Notes: generated by a model not told the origin, from the letters alone. A stretch of 64,000 nt of DNA from Kuschelorhynchus macadamiae (GCA_030620095.1 JAUTXW010000598.1:1105001-1169000); one strand, 5' to 3'. Numbered from the stretch's first letter, positions 1-11,353 are shown. Translations and numbers: made by a program.

Positions 1-54
1 AAAATTAAATAGGACTGTAAGAATTGTATTTTATGAGACATGCGACATCATGTA

Positions 55-495
55 TACATTTTTAAGACATTTTAAGATAAGTAAAATAATCAAATAAAAT
101 ACACGAGTTTAAAAATACCTTCTTATCGAACCTTTACATTCTACAATTAACCTGTATTCCAAAATTGAGCTTTTTACGTCAAGCGGTTTGAGCTGAATCC
201 CGATTAATCAGTGACCCGATTATTTTAAAAACCCTGAATACATTTTTAAGAAATTTTAAAATATTTGAAATAACTGAAATACACGAGTTTACGGTTTTTT
301 CCAAGAAAACAACCATTTGTTAAATAAAAAAATGTAATATTTAAGAGATGGTTTCACCCCCTTGAAATATGAGTTTTGAAAAATTCCTTTTTGTCAAAGT
401 TCTACATCCTACTATCAACCTGTGTGCCAAAATGCAGCTTTTTACGTCAAGCGGTTTGAGCAGAATCGTGATTTTTTAAAAAACCCTGTATAAAT
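55..495. repeat. Two diverged tandem units ending in ACCCTGTATA
   Basis: Two similar units follow each other. Both begin with a CATTTTTAAGA-type start, contain ACACGAGTTT, then a block around TTTTTACGTCAAGCGGTTTGAG, and end in AAAACCCTG(A/T)ATA. Unit 1 is about 55-240 and unit 2 about 241-495. The ACCCTGTATA end is the same terminal motif carried by the ITm elements elsewhere in the window, so this is probably a duplicated MITE fragment. The rest of 1-1430 is AT-rich and I see no gene in it. Confidence 0.55.
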
Positions 496-1429
496 TTACA
501 ATATAAATAGTAGTATTCAAAGATCCCGATCAACAGACGATCATTTAAATTATCATCATACATTTCTAATTCGTCCTCCGAATGTATTTTTTTTTTAATT
601 CCAACAAACATTATTTTTTAATATATTTATTTAATTTTGCTGGAAAATTCATATTTCAAAAATCTTACGTGTCAGAAAGTTTTTACCATCATTTTCGCAT
701 TTAGTTACGAAAAATTAACAAAAAGGTTCCTTTTACACCACAGTCGCAAAATGACTGTAACACTAGTGTTACTGTTGGTTTCTTATGAGAGAAAGCGACC
801 AGGAACGAATGTAATCATTTGCAAAAAAAAGTTATTTACAAAAGTGTGTGTGTGTTAGTGTATTATTGCAAATAACACCTGTTATCCTTAGATTATTTTG
901 ATTTTTTCTTGGTCTTTTGGATTAAATAAAAAAAAATTTATGCATTCTATAACTCAAAATCTAGACGTGCTGGACAATGCTGGTTGTTGAATTCGTAATC
1001 AGGATGCTTTAAACGCCCCCTTGCATCCTCAATGGTTTGAGGATCCCCTTTCTATTCTATATTTTATTCCTGGCACTCAGCCACCAGAAACGCACTTTTT
1101 ACAACATTGTTGCTTTTTTCTTGTTTTATTGTGCGAAATCATTTGCACACCAGTTAAATTAAATCAGAAAAGTTGTAATTTAATTGACAATTGTAGGAAA
1201 GGAATATATGATGAACCGCAAATTGATATTTTTACCATAATTTAATATTAATAGGTTGAGGTAATCGCAGAAGAATTTGCCATTTCCAATCGAACACGTT
1301 GTCGGTTCAGTTGCTTAAAAATAGCTGCTGTTGCACCGTTAAACAATTGAATTTTATTACATACATTTTAATTGCCGTAAATGGGTTTTAAAGTAAATTT
1401 TAACGATTGGAAGAAAGATAGCTATACAG

Positions 1430-1720
1430 GGTTATTCACGCAACCCGTTCATTAAAAGTTTTTGATGATGCCATTTAGATAAAAATTTCAAATTTTGGGA
1501 TTAAGGTAAGGTCAAGGGGTACTTCTTTTTTGAAATATTTTCAACTTCCTGTCACTTCCGGTTTAACCGGAAGTTGGCATCAGCTTGCTTATTTTAAATG
1601 GAACACCCTGTATTTTATGATATTTTTGGATTCCACGGAGAATTTTAATGCTATTTTATGTAGCATGTCCTATACCTAGGTTCAAGCGTTCTTAAGATAC
1701 TTGACCTTGAACCAAAAATG
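1430..1720. repeat. Solo ITm-type terminal module
   Basis: This segment starts with TACAGGGTTATTCACGC, carries TTTAAATGGAACACCCTGTA near 1605, and is followed by a TTTTTGGATTC block and TCCTATACCTA near 1668. The same order of blocks occurs inside the long TIRs at 8176-8480 and in the segments at 47412-47720 and 61718-61985. No matching inverted partner is visible nearby, so I read it as half of an ITm element or a MITE. Confidence 0.6.
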
Positions 1721-2136
1721 AGCCTTCGGAGTACCAAATTTTAAAATCTCATATTTTTGTAAGTTTTGAAGATATAATCTTCATATTTTGCAGACGATCG
1801 ATAAATAATCTTAGGTTTCTATTTTTTTTATTGAATTTGTCTATTTTTATACAGGGTGTCCTAAATTCAGCGGCAAACATTCAGATTTTCAAATCCGTTA
1901 AAGTCCGACAACCTATAACTTTATGCACTATCAACTGTAGAATTTAATTTTCTATCGAACTGTATTAAGGTTGCCTATACCTATTCGTAACCATTTTCGA
2001 AATAATCAGGTTTTTATTAAACTATCATATGTATTTGCTAAATGTTTACACCTTTCCATAGTAAGCCATGGAAAAACAATTGTTGTGCTTTTCTATTCAA
2101 CATGACAGCTGATTTGAAACTTTTAAATTAAAATAA

Positions 2137-2330
2137 AATAACACTCAAAAGCTGATATTCTCAATTTATTTTATATTCGCGGAGAATGTTACAAAATATT
2201 GGAGAGAACGTGCAATGTTTTTAATGAAAAACATCCTCATTTATCGCCAATGAACAAGAGAAAATTGAAAAGGATTGAAGCGACATTTTTTCGTTTCGGA
2301 AAAGTTAAAGTTATAAAAAATATAATAAAT
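2137..2330 (+). pseudogene. Second, inverted copy of the transposase N-terminus (element A)
   Basis: Read on the + strand, this stretch encodes a decayed version of the DUF4817-like HTH seen on the opposite strand at 2820-3109. The shared residues are ADILNLFY, GE-YKILERTC and PMNK-K-KRIE. It has no usable start and dissolves into non-coding sequence at about 2330. It is the inner part of the left arm of element A, so the inverted repeats of that element extend past the TIR into coding sequence. It is not an independent gene. Confidence 0.6.
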
Positions 2331-2451
2331 TGTTTACATTATTTTTAACCATATCTACTAAGTTCGAGACTATTCTAAACTTGTTTTAGTGAACTTAAAA
2401 ATTATAGCAATCTAACAATCAACAATAAATAAATAAAATAATAAAATTGAA

Positions 2452-3109
2452 TTATAAAAAATGTTCTATATGCTGTCCTTTCATTTGAAGACACATTTCA
2501 ATTCTTCTTTGTACAGTTGCTGTGGCCCGTTGAATTTGTCCGTTTTCTAATTCGGCAAAAGCTGTTCGTATCCTGTCCAGTAAATCTTGTTGGTTATTTA
2601 CTGGGGAAGCATAGACTTTACCTTTGATAAATCCCCATAAATAAAAGTCTAGGGGTGTTAAATCAGGCGATCGCGGGAGCCATCTCCAAGGGCATTGGGA
2701 CCAATCCAGCGATCTTCAAAAATTCGAGATAATTGGAGATAAACTGCAGCGGAATTATGTGCTGGTGCCCCATCTAATTGATACCAATAATTTTGCAGCT
2801 CACCAATAGGAATTTCTTCTATAAATGCAGAAACCGTCTTCGTAGAATTTCCAAATACTTATCAATGTTTAAATTGTCTTCATAAATACAGTACCGCACC
2901 TGATCATTTAATACTATACATTTTTTTGTAACTTTAACCTTGCCAAAACGCAAAAAGTTCGTTTCAATCCTCTTGAATTTTGACTTGTTCATTGGCGGCA
3001 AATCAGGGTGGCGTTCATTAAACACACGACACGTTCTCTCCAAAATTTTATAACATTCTCCATGAATATAAAATAGATTGAGAATATCAGCGTTTGAGTA
3101 TTCTTCCAT
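2452..3109 (-). pseudogene. ITm (DUF4817 + DDE_3) transposase relic, internal deletion
   Basis: Translation from the ATG at 3109 gives a DUF4817-like helix-turn-helix (NADILNLFYIHGECYKIL, PMNKSKFKRIE). It then jumps directly to the middle of the DDE_3 domain (EDNLNIDKYLEILR), so the segment holding the first catalytic Asp is deleted. A stop follows. The remaining C-terminal half is readable in two frames: YWYQLDGAPAHNSA with the second Asp, WPWRWLPRSPDLTPLDFYLWG with the third Asp after a frameshift near 2690, and a terminal QMKGQHIEHFL. A functional enzyme of this family would be about 350 residues, cutting and pasting at TA. This copy is dead. The nearest relative in the window is the intact ORF at 62579-63646. 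Confidence 0.8.
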
Positions 3110-3441
3110 TTCGATTTAGAAGATTTAGTTTATCACTCACAGCTTTCGATAAATAACGCATACTAATCATCTGTCATATTGGATACTGGATCTCAATTGT
3201 TTTTCCATGGCTCACCATTGGAACATGTAAACATTTAAGCAAATACGTACGATATTTTTATAAAACCCAATTATTTCGAAAATGGTTACGAATAGGTATA
3301 GGGAACCTTAATTCAGTTCGATAGAAAATGAAATTCTACATTTGATAGTGCATAAAGTTATAGGGTGTCCCATTTAAAAAAACGGACTTTAGCGGCTTTG
3401 AAAATGAGAATGTTTGCCGCTGAATTTAATGGAACAATTTA

Positions 3442-4050
3442 TATAGATATCTCGCCCATACCGGGTAGGATGGAAACGATAGTGGATAAAATCTTAATTA
3501 TACTTAAATTAATTGAAGTCCTAGAACCATAATATGTTGCCACTGGATCACCCGAAATCCCAATTCGATGTTTTTAAATTTAAAAGTTACGTTAAAATTA
3601 TCTTGACAACTGTCATATTAAACTGTTTTTTTTTTTTAAATACAGTCCATCTATAAAGTATCACATTTTAACAGGTTATAACTCAAAATCGAGAACAGAT
3701 TAAGATGCGGTTTACACTGAATTTTTTAAGTTTAAAACATTAAAAAATATTACGAGCATAGGTTAAAAAAAAAGTCTTTCATCCATATGAGGATCTTTTA
3801 GAAATCTATTACAAATAGATTTTACTGTGTTAAGATGAGGTAAGATAATAGGAGCATGACTTCGCAAATATTTATAGCAATGAGGGTTTATTGTAAACAA
3901 AATTGAAAATAACACAATGGTTCTTGGTCAATATGGATGCCTTTCTTTTGAAGTACTTAACAAAGTTAACTGTTCTGAGAGAAATTTTAGATTTTGAGTG
4001 AGTTTGTCAGAACCTGTTAGGTTTAAAACAATATCAGTCACAAATTAAAA
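3442..4050. other. No gene seen
   Basis: AT-rich sequence with short homopolymer runs. No ORF with a recognisable domain and no clear repeat was found. Confidence 0.5.
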
Positions 4051-4059
4051 AAAAATTAT

Positions 4060-4830
4060 ATTGTCATTGTCAGACTCAACTTTATCTGAATTGGGACTTT
4101 CGCTAGTACACGAGTTTCACTAGGATCAGGAATGTCGCTATCAAGATTTATGGGTATTGACATCATCATATTGTCAACTGTGTCAATTAAACTTGATTTT
4201 AAAATTGTTATTGAAACACAAACAGATTGACCATATAAAAATGTTTCTAATTTTAAATCGCTATTTATAACAATTGCTCAAGTTACTAGGGGACCAGGAG
4301 TATATTCAAGTTTAAATAAAGTTATTTTATCTGTATCCTTTACTGAAAACCACCCTTTCCTTAAATTAAAATTTCGAAATACTTTTAAAAACTCTTCAAA
4401 ACTTTGAAAACATGAAGCCTCTCTATGTAAATTAAACTCTTCTTTACGTTGCTCTATGGCTTGCAAAAGATGTAGTTCATCCAGATTCTTATTTTTTTAA
4501 TTTTTACTTTTGCGGTCAAGAACATTTTTTGACAAATAATTGGGGCATTTTGGGAAAACCGTTAGTACAGAATTTTCTTTTAATCGGGGTTTTTTAAATG
4601 TACTGAAATAATTTTGTTCTGAAATATCCCAAACTATACTACCTTTAGAAAAACGTAGCTTACACACTTTATTGTTTTTATTGGGCACTAAATCATCCCG
4701 CGGAATTGCTCGCTCCTAGCCATTTTTTTTGCAAATCACTGTCTTTCGGGAAATTAAACACCTGAACTTTTGAAGCGGTGGTTTTGCAATTACCCCGGCA
4801 GTTAGGCACATAACACTTAATTGTTTACGT
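4060..4830 (-). pseudogene. THAP-domain / P-element-like transposase relic
   Basis: The minus strand at about 4825 reads CYVPNCRGNC followed by VQVFNFPKDSDLQKKWLGAS. This is the C2-type start, the FP motif and the invariant KW of a THAP zinc finger. After a frameshift near 4690 the domain continues as VPNKNNKVCKLRFSKGSI, where the final zinc ligand H of the usual HF is R, and then TVFPKCPNYLS. A second readable piece (4278-4466) contains FRKGWFSVKD-type sequence found downstream of the THAP domain in P-element/THAP9 transposases. Homology fades near 4060 and no RNase H-like core is seen. The DNA-binding half of a P-like transposase is thus preserved but broken by a frameshift, stops and a lost ligand. 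Confidence 0.65.
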
Positions 4831-4925
4831 GAATTTAAACGTACAAAAACTAATAAATATAATTAAATTTTCACCAAAAATGGGGACAAAACTACTCTGT
4901 TTACTCTAATTCACTAACAAAGACA

Positions 4926-5288
4926 TCATAAAAATGGCACTGTTTTGTTTTCGGTTAGCAAGTGCCGGTTGTCGGCCAGTACGTCTAATGGCCAGTTATC
5001 ACGATACGACATAAGTAAAACTGCATTGGTCATTGCTTTAATGCATTTCTTACGGGAGGCCCCTGTCGGCCTAGATGTGGTGACGTCAGGCCCCTGTCGG
5101 CCTAGATGTGGTGACGTCAGGCCTATTTTAATTTCAGCTGGTAGGCCTCGATGTTTAGTAGGTATTGAGTAAGCCCCTAATTTTCCATCTAAAGCATTTA
5201 AAAGATAGGTAAAAATACATAAACACGGAAGTTTAAACAATTTTAATATTTTATTCAAAGCTTGATGCTTTATTCCAAGTCCAGTCAT
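4926..5288 (-). other. Unassigned 120-residue ORF containing a 31-bp tandem repeat
   Basis: An uninterrupted minus-strand ORF begins MTGLGIKHQALNKILKLFKL and ends LLTENKTVPFL. I do not recognise a domain. In its middle two copies of a 31-bp unit translate to repeated GRQGPDVTTSRPTG-like sequence; 31 is not a multiple of 3, so the second copy is read in a different frame. It lies about 100 bp upstream of the THAP relic on the same strand and could be part of the same decayed element, but there is no direct evidence. Coding status is doubtful. Confidence 0.3.
5057..5118. repeat. 31-bp tandem duplication (x2)
   Basis: The unit AGGCCCCTGTCGGCC...GTGACGTC occurs twice with an exact 31-bp period, and a partial third copy (AGGCC) follows. 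It contains a TGACGTCA palindrome. The stretch is strikingly GC-rich for this neighbourhood. Confidence 0.85.
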
Positions 5289-5699
5289 TCGGGAACATGA
5301 TTCAACAATTTCTTGTACAGTATAGATACTGATAGTAAAGAATTATTTGAAAATCTTTTCGTTGCAGGGAGTGTCGCCATTTTATTCATATTCTTATAAT
5401 ACTGTTAGTAGTATGACGTAACATCAAATACTAACATCTTTAAAACACAATTAAGAAGTATTTATAACCTGTGTTTTAATACCTGGCTCCATTAAGTACT
5501 AGCCCATTATGTATGCATTGGGTAATAAATGTAATCTATAGAGTAATTAGGCTATTAGGTATGCAAAAGGACAGTGCATTAAAAAGGATCTTTATTTTTA
5601 TTTCTATAAACAAAGTTTACCTACGCCTATGGACGACCCCCAAAATTCATCCAAACTGAACGGAATTCCCCATTTTATTGCTCTATACATTTCTGACTA

Positions 5700-5950
5700 T
5701 AATTCGGAAATTTACAACTATTGACCCTCGATTTCTGACTCACTCTGTAGTTTCCGAGGTATGGTGCAATCTCAAAAAAAATCTCTTTACAGGGACGATA
5801 TCAGCATACTAACATAGGTTTACAAACAGCTTGGGAGGCCGGAAATATGTATATGCAAAAATTGCTTTTACTTTTGCCCCTTGATTTCTGACTCACCCTG
5901 CAGTTTGCGAGTATGGCATAAAAATCTTTCAACTTTGTACTAAGTCGGGG
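5700..5950. repeat. Diverged direct repeat around GATTTCTGACTCAC
   Basis: A block of about 45 bp (CCCTYGATTTCTGACTCAC, then CTGYAGTTTSCGAG, then TATGG) occurs near 5725 and again near 5877. The rest of 5290-6540 is AT-rich with no recognisable gene. Confidence 0.5.
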
Positions 5951-6539
5951 TGTTTTACCATTCTAAAACTAATGTACCCATGTAATCAGATCTAATATTC
6001 CCCTAGGTTTTTCCTTAAACACTCATAAATTAAGGGACAAATAAGTGATATTTACAAGTTGTTTGCCTTATTGGAATCCTGTTTTTTGGTTTATAACGGT
6101 AAGTCTCGGATCGTCAAGTTGCTTAATTACTGGAAAATCCATTCACCAGAAAGGTGTTACATTAATTAATCGGGTGGATTAAATCGATGATAATACAAAT
6201 AGACTTATAGAAACTTATTATATTTGGTTTGCTTATTAATTTTTCTGTGACGTTTGATAAATACCATTCTCTGCGATTTATTTTTTAATTTTTTATCAAC
6301 AAAAGTTCGTAGCAGGTCTTGAATAGTCTGTCAATTATTGGTTTGGGGTCTGGTGATGCCTGTTGAGGAAAACATTTTTTTTATCCATGGCCAGCCCACG
6401 CAGACTTGCAGATTGTGGATGTGAAAGGGGTAGAATATTTTTTACGACTTACCTAAATTTTGTATACTAAATCAATTCTCCTATCCTTCATAGCAGCAAG
6501 ACATCACACTTGCGCCATCGTAACATTGCCCTATTAATT

Positions 6540-7070
6540 TATGTTTATAGTCAAATTGGTCCAAAATTTGATCCAAAGAATCTCTCGACTACTGAACCTT
6601 CTGAATTAACGTATCTTAAAATTATGGAGCACTGGGAGGTTTGCGTAATACCAGTGGTGTCATCCACTTGCACAGAAAAAAACTGTGTGTTCATTATTTC
6701 ATTTTTTACATGATCATTTAAATAATCAGAAATGCATTCAATTATTTCGCTTTGAATAGCTTTCGAGTCACCAATAAAAACATTTTTAATTTTTTCGTGA
6801 TGATCTTTTAGTTCTTGGGAACTTCTCGATATTAATAAACCTAAAAGCTTTTTAAAATTCCCCTTATTTATTGACTCGCTGCTCTCATCATGGCCGCGAA
6901 AGACTAACTCTTGTTTTGTAGGGTACAAAACTGCGTCAATTACCAAGCACATAAATAGTCTATTTAATCAGACGTTTTCATTAAAATGTATTTTATATAG
7001 TTTAACATTTTCTTTTAAAGTGTCAGCTATAGTGCTTTGATTCAGCATTAATTCGCATTTTAAATGCTTC
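6540..7070 (-). pseudogene. hAT transposase fragment, TTF/ZMYM1-like
   Basis: The minus strand reads LNQSTIADTLKENVKL, then after an in-frame stop LNRLFMCLVIDAVLYPTKQ, ELVFRGHDESSESINKGNF, FFSVQVDDTTGITQTSQCS and ILRYVNSEGSVVERFFG. This is the N-terminal part of the RNase H-like catalytic region of hAT transposases with a TTF-type zinc finger. VDDTTG carries the position of the first catalytic Asp (a variant of the usual DE or DST). It lacks the zinc finger and everything after the first beta strands. The better preserved relative at 31445-32550 shares QHELGFRGHDE and SILIRYIKIDGSIQERFLGF. It is an isolated fragment; a palindrome-like GAAGTAGCACTTCACCTAC near 7830 resembles the subterminal region of the related elements and may mark its other end. 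Confidence 0.7.
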
Positions 7071-8175
7071 ATGTTTATGTAAAGACCTTCAGATATTTAA
7101 CGTACCTGCAAATCCTTCCTTATTCCACGCTAAATATTTATTGGAAACTAGTAAACAAGGCCAGCAAAACAATTTTTGTAATATTTGACTACTACATAAC
7201 CATTTGTACGCCGAAAACCAGGATGACGATTAAAACTCGGATCTTGTTCCTTCCATCGATTAAATGGAGTTTCCAACAAAATGCAAACCACATCCATGAT
7301 CGGATTCATCAATAATGTAGATTAATAAACCCCATACCAAATAAAGTTGTAACAACACCATAAATAAATATAACACAAAAACAGTCAAGCAAACTGCAAA
7401 GGAACTAACCGGTTGCAGCGAAATCCGCGAAAATAAAAGTAAACAACCACCCCAAACTGAACGACACGTGGGCGTAGTGTACTGCGTTAGCAATTCACCG
7501 AGAGGGTTGTATGGCGCTAGTTAATATTATTCTTCTATGCGCTCGACGTCATCGCGTACGCGTTGTCATGGCAACGTAGTAGGAAAATCGTAAACTAAAC
7601 ATAGCACCTCCAGCAAAGTCGAAAGCGGTTTGCGCCACTGTTATAGTTGTTATAATAAAGTTCGATTGAAAGTTTTAAAAAGACATGCCGCCAACGGTCA
7701 AATAAAATATTTATTCGAGATGTACAGTTTATTTTTTGCCAATTAGGTGAATAAATGAATGTAAAAACTAAAATTTTAAGAGATATATAATAAATATAGT
7801 TAGATGTTTGCTTGTTTATTCTTCCTGGTGAAGTAGCACTTCACCTACTTCACCTGAATAGCCGCAACTGGTATTTTTTATCCTCAGCCATGACACAACC
7901 TATTGGACCCATAGAGAAAACTGGAGCTATTTTTCAAATTACTATAACAAATAGCGAAAATCTGAAATTGGGCGTTTGGGTGGTAATTTCCAGTTTATGA
8001 AGCATCAATGTATATACGAAATACAAACTTTTGGCCGCACCTATACAGGGTGGACATACTACCAAATCAATCTTGCACCTTTTTAAAGTAAAAAAGGGCG
8101 ATTTTTTTTTAAATAGAACACCCACCATGTTTTATATTTATGCAAATTATCATAAAAATACCTATTTTTCATATA
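7071..8175. other. No gene seen; one solo ITm terminal module at about 8040-8140
   Basis: The sequence between the hAT fragment and the intact ITm element holds no domain I can recognise. Near 8045 there is ATACAGGGTGGACATAC, and near 8110 a TTTTTTAAATAGAACACCC block; these are the outer and inner signatures of the ITm terminal module, here without a partner. A CG-rich patch lies at about 7530-7580. Confidence 0.5.
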
Positions 8176-10219
8176 CAGTGTGTATCAGCCAAATGGAATA
8201 AATTCGATAATAAATAAATGGGTGCGTGTTCGGAAAAACGCTTGGACCCGTCGATTGGTATTTTTAATTGCTCATTTTCTCGAATAAAAACTTTTTATAC
8301 AGGGTGTGTCCTGTAACAGTGGTCAATGCCAACTTTCTTATTTCAAATGCAACACCCCGGATATTATTTAATTTTTGGATTCTTTAGGAGATTCTAAACA
8401 TATTTTATGTTCAATGTCCTATACCTATCTTCAACTATTTCGGCAATATTAAGTGTTTTCAAATTTATTTTTATTTTATTTATTTCGAATTTATTATTAT
8501 TCATGAAAGTGGCTCTGGTTACTGAACTATTTATTTGATTACAAAAATTCGCTACAACACACTCAATACTTATTTACCATTTAGGTCTTCATATTAAGAA
8601 TGTAAGCAAAAACCATTTTAGCGTTCCTTTTTATTGATATGGAACAAAAAGAGCCAGTTTTGTTTACTTTTGTGTAAAATGCCTGGCCTTTCTCTTTGCA
8701 AGACAGTAGTTGTCAGTGTCAGTGTCATAGTCTTTTGAATTTCGTTAACTGCATAATACCTAATATCAGAAAAATGGTTCATTTAACAGAAATGCATAAA
8801 ATAACAATTCTACAAATGATTGGTTATGGAGATAACACACGAACACAAGTGGAAGTTGCTCGCTTATTTCATGAAAAATTTCCAAATTTGCCACATATAT
8901 CCCAAGGGACAATTAGTAGAATAGAAAAGCAGTTTCGCGAGCTTGGACATGTGAGGCAGATAAAAAAAGCAGCTGCCAATTCAATAAATGATGATACTAA
9001 ATTGGATATTATGCTTGAGTTTGAGGAAAACCCACATATTTCTAGTCGACATGCCGCCGCAATGTTCGATATTAGCCATTCGTCGATTATTCGAACATTA
9101 AAAGAAAATAAAATGCATCCCTATAAAGTGATACCAACTCAGGAGCTCATGGAAGACGATTATGATAGGAGAACTTATTTTTGTGAACAAATGATGGCTA
9201 TGTTAGATAACAATGTTATTCAATTAGAACATGTTTTGTTTTCGGATGAGTGCACCTTTACACTTCACGGTCATGTAAATCGTCAAAATTGCCGCTATTG
9301 GTCTAGGGAAAATCCTCACTGGATCAGCGAAGAACATGCTCAATATCCTGAAAAGGTTAATGTTTGGGCAGGAATTGTTAGGGATCATATCATAGGCCCC
9401 TTTTTCATTGACGGCAATTTGAATGGCGATAATTATTTAGCACTGCTCCAAAATAATGTCGTGCCAACTTTGACAAATTTGTATCCGGATCCAGCAAACC
9501 CACAAGTTCCAGCGAATATGATATGGTTTCAGCAAGATGGAGCACCGCCCCATTACCAAATTAATGTCCGGCAGTACCTCAACGGAATATTTCCAAATCG
9601 GTGGATAGGGAGACGAGGATCGATAGAATGGCCAGCGCGATCCCCTGATCTGACGCCATTAGACTTTCTCTTATGGGGACATATTAAAAATGTTGTATAC
9701 AAAACTAAACCCCTCGACTTAGCTGACTTAAGAAGACGAATAACGCTTGCGATTAGATCGGTCACGCCTGAGATGCTAAATAACGTTAGAAGAAATTTCT
9801 ATTTAAGATTAGGAATTTGCCAAGACGTTCGCGGCGAGCATATTCAACAGTTCCTAAATTAACTTTTTACTTTTGTTTATACATTATGAAGAAATAAATA
9901 ATTTTATTTTTTTAATCTTAATTTTTGCAATAAATTTGAAAACACTTAATATTGCCGAAATAGTTGAAGATAGGTATAGGACATTGAACATAAAATATGT
10001 TTAGAATCTCCTAAAGAATCCAAAAATTAAATAATATCCGGGGTGTTGCATTTGAAATAAGAAAGTTGGCATTGACCACTGTTACAGGACACACCCTGTA
10101 TAAAAAGTTTTTATTCGAGAAAATGAGCAACTAAAAATACCAATCGACGGGTCCAAGCGTTTTTCCGAACACGCACCCATTTATTTATTATCGAATTTAT
10201 TCCATTTGGCTGATACACA

Positions 10220-10222
<3 letters not shown>
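8176..10222 (+). mobile_element. Complete ITm element with about 300-bp TIRs
   Basis: The left end CAGTGTGTATCAGCC is preceded by TA. The right end GGCTGATACACACTG is followed by TA, the start of a (TA)n tract. The two TIRs (8176-8480 and 9933-10222) are nearly identical over about 300 bp; over the outer 107 bp I find one mismatch. Inside each TIR lie an internal ATACAGGGTGTGTCC and the ATGCAACACCCCGGATATT block. The single ORF inside is uninterrupted. Near-identical TIRs plus an intact ORF indicate a recent insertion, possibly still autonomous. The (TA)n tract on the right suggests insertion into a TA microsatellite. Confidence 0.92.
8774..9862 (+). CDS. ITm-superfamily transposase (HTH + DDE_3), intact
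   Basis: This is a 362-residue cut-and-paste transposase. I start it at the second in-frame ATG (MVHLTEMHKITILQMIGYGD) because homologues in the window begin with the same T(E)-K--I-ILMG-GD pattern; an upstream ATG at 8696 would add 26 unrelated residues. Residues 1-110 are two helix-turn-helix blocks (RTQVEVARLFHEKFP; RHAAAMFDISHSSIIRTLK). The catalytic domain follows: FSDECTF (first Asp), VNVWAGIV, WFQQDGAPPHY (second Asp), RWIGRRGSIEWPARSPDLTP and LDFLLWG (third Asp). I count 40 residues between the second and third Asp, that is D(41)D. It ends in RGEHIQQFLN. No frameshift or stop is present. The ORF is flanked by the element's TIRs. Confidence 0.9.
   Translation: MVHLTEMHKITILQMIGYGDNTRTQVEVARLFHEKFPNLPHISQGTISRIEKQFRELGHVRQIKKAAANSINDDTKLDIMLEFEENPHISSRHAAAMFDISHSSIIRTLKENKMHPYKVIPTQELMEDDYDRRTYFCEQMMAMLDNNVIQLEHVLFSDECTFTLHGHVNRQNCRYWSRENPHWISEEHAQYPEKVNVWAGIVRDHIIGPFFIDGNLNGDNYLALLQNNVVPTLTNLYPDPANPQVPANMIWFQQDGAPPHYQINVRQYLNGIFPNRWIGRRGSIEWPARSPDLTPLDFLLWGHIKNVVYKTKPLDLADLRRRITLAIRSVTPEMLNNVRRNFYLRLGICQDVRGEHIQQFLN

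Positions 10223-10280
<58 letters not shown>
10223..10280. repeat. (TA)n microsatellite
   Basis: An uninterrupted TA dinucleotide tract directly abuts the right end of the ITm element and includes its TA target-site copy. Confidence 0.95.
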
Positions 10281-10284
<4 letters not shown>

Positions 10285-10536
10285 CTATACCAAAATCGTA
10301 ATTTAACATAAAATCTCAATTATTTCTTGAATATTGTGATACTGCATATTCAAAAAAAAACTATAGGAGGGGAGGCCATGGAATGAATAATATAACTATT
10401 TGGTTTAAATTTGACAGTTTTTCAATTTATTTGGGTTTTTAGTAATTGTTGTTTTATTGAAATCATTTAAATTTAAAATAGTTAGACTTTAATAACGTTT
10501 TCTTCTATCGGTGTTTAACTTGTTCTGTTTTAAAAA

Positions 10537-11353
10537 ATGGCTCAATATTCAAGTCAAGAGCGACTAAATTTGTATAACTGTTACATTGAAGGGGAAAAAG
10601 CCCGTCAGTCCAGTTTTCCATGACCAGCATACATCGAATATTAAAAGAAAACAAAATATCCCCCAATTCAATTTTTAAGTCAAGCTGATTATCAGACCAG
10701 GCTGGATTTTTGTATGCAAATGATGGACCTGCATTTTGAGAGAAGGATTTGAAATAAAATCCTTTGGACAGATGAAGCGATATTTTCCTGCGGGAATGCA
10801 TAACAAAAAAAATACTCACTACCGTTCTGAGACAAATGAACATTTGGCAAAGCAAATTAATAGGCGAGGACATCAAAGTGTAAAGTGTGGTGTGGTATTA
10901 TAGACAATCGCATAATAAGACCTGTGTTTTTTGAACACTATTTGAGTAGACAAACATTTCTAAACCTTTTAAGAAATGAAATTATGGAAAACCTCAATGA
11001 TCTTCCGAAACATATTCGTGTGGACTTAGTATACCAGCAAGATAATTCTCCACACCACTGTGGAGAAGATTTTTCTACGAGTAATTTAATCTAAGTATAT
11101 ATAGTAACGGTGACATCTCATGGCCGCCGCGAAGTTCCGATTTGACACCCTCAGATTATTTTTTATGGGGCACATTGAAAGATAGAGTGTATAAAAATCG
11201 AAAAATGATTCTGTAAATGAATTAAAACAAAAAATTCCTGAAGAAATTATTAGTCTTTATAATAGTGACCCCGTCCGAAACGCTGTGGCAAACATTCAAG
11301 TGCGATATACACTGTGTATAGCAGAAAACGGGCAGTATGTGGAAAATCTTTAG
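10537..11353 (+). pseudogene. Degenerate ITm transposase
   Basis: It starts MAQYSSQERLNLYNCYIEGE, the first helix of a DUF4817-like HTH, and then loses frame. Further along one reads ILWTDEAIF (first Asp, decayed), then MWCGIIDNRIIRPVFFEHYL, VYQQDNSPHHC (second Asp), WPPRSSDLTPSDYFLWGTLK (third Asp) and a terminal AENGQYVENL. Several frameshifts and a missing linker between the HTH and the DDE region make it non-functional. No terminal inverted repeats could be matched on its two sides, so it is a fragment. It diverges clearly from the intact neighbour at 8774-9862, for example YQQDNSPHH against FQQDGAPPHY, so it belongs to a different subfamily. Confidence 0.75.

Larger units (their letters stand above)
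1852..3441 (-). mobile_element. ITm element A, internally deleted, foldback
   Basis: The left end begins CAGGGTGTCCTAAATTCAGC after a TA. The right side (about 3190-3441) is its inverted copy, matching over at least 230 bp with some divergence, although the outermost right bases have decayed. The inverted repeat continues into coding sequence: the transposase N-terminus is present on both arms (2137-2330 on +, and 2820-3109 on -). The element could therefore form a hairpin with arms of roughly 500 bp. It contains the transposase relic described separately. Confidence 0.75.
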
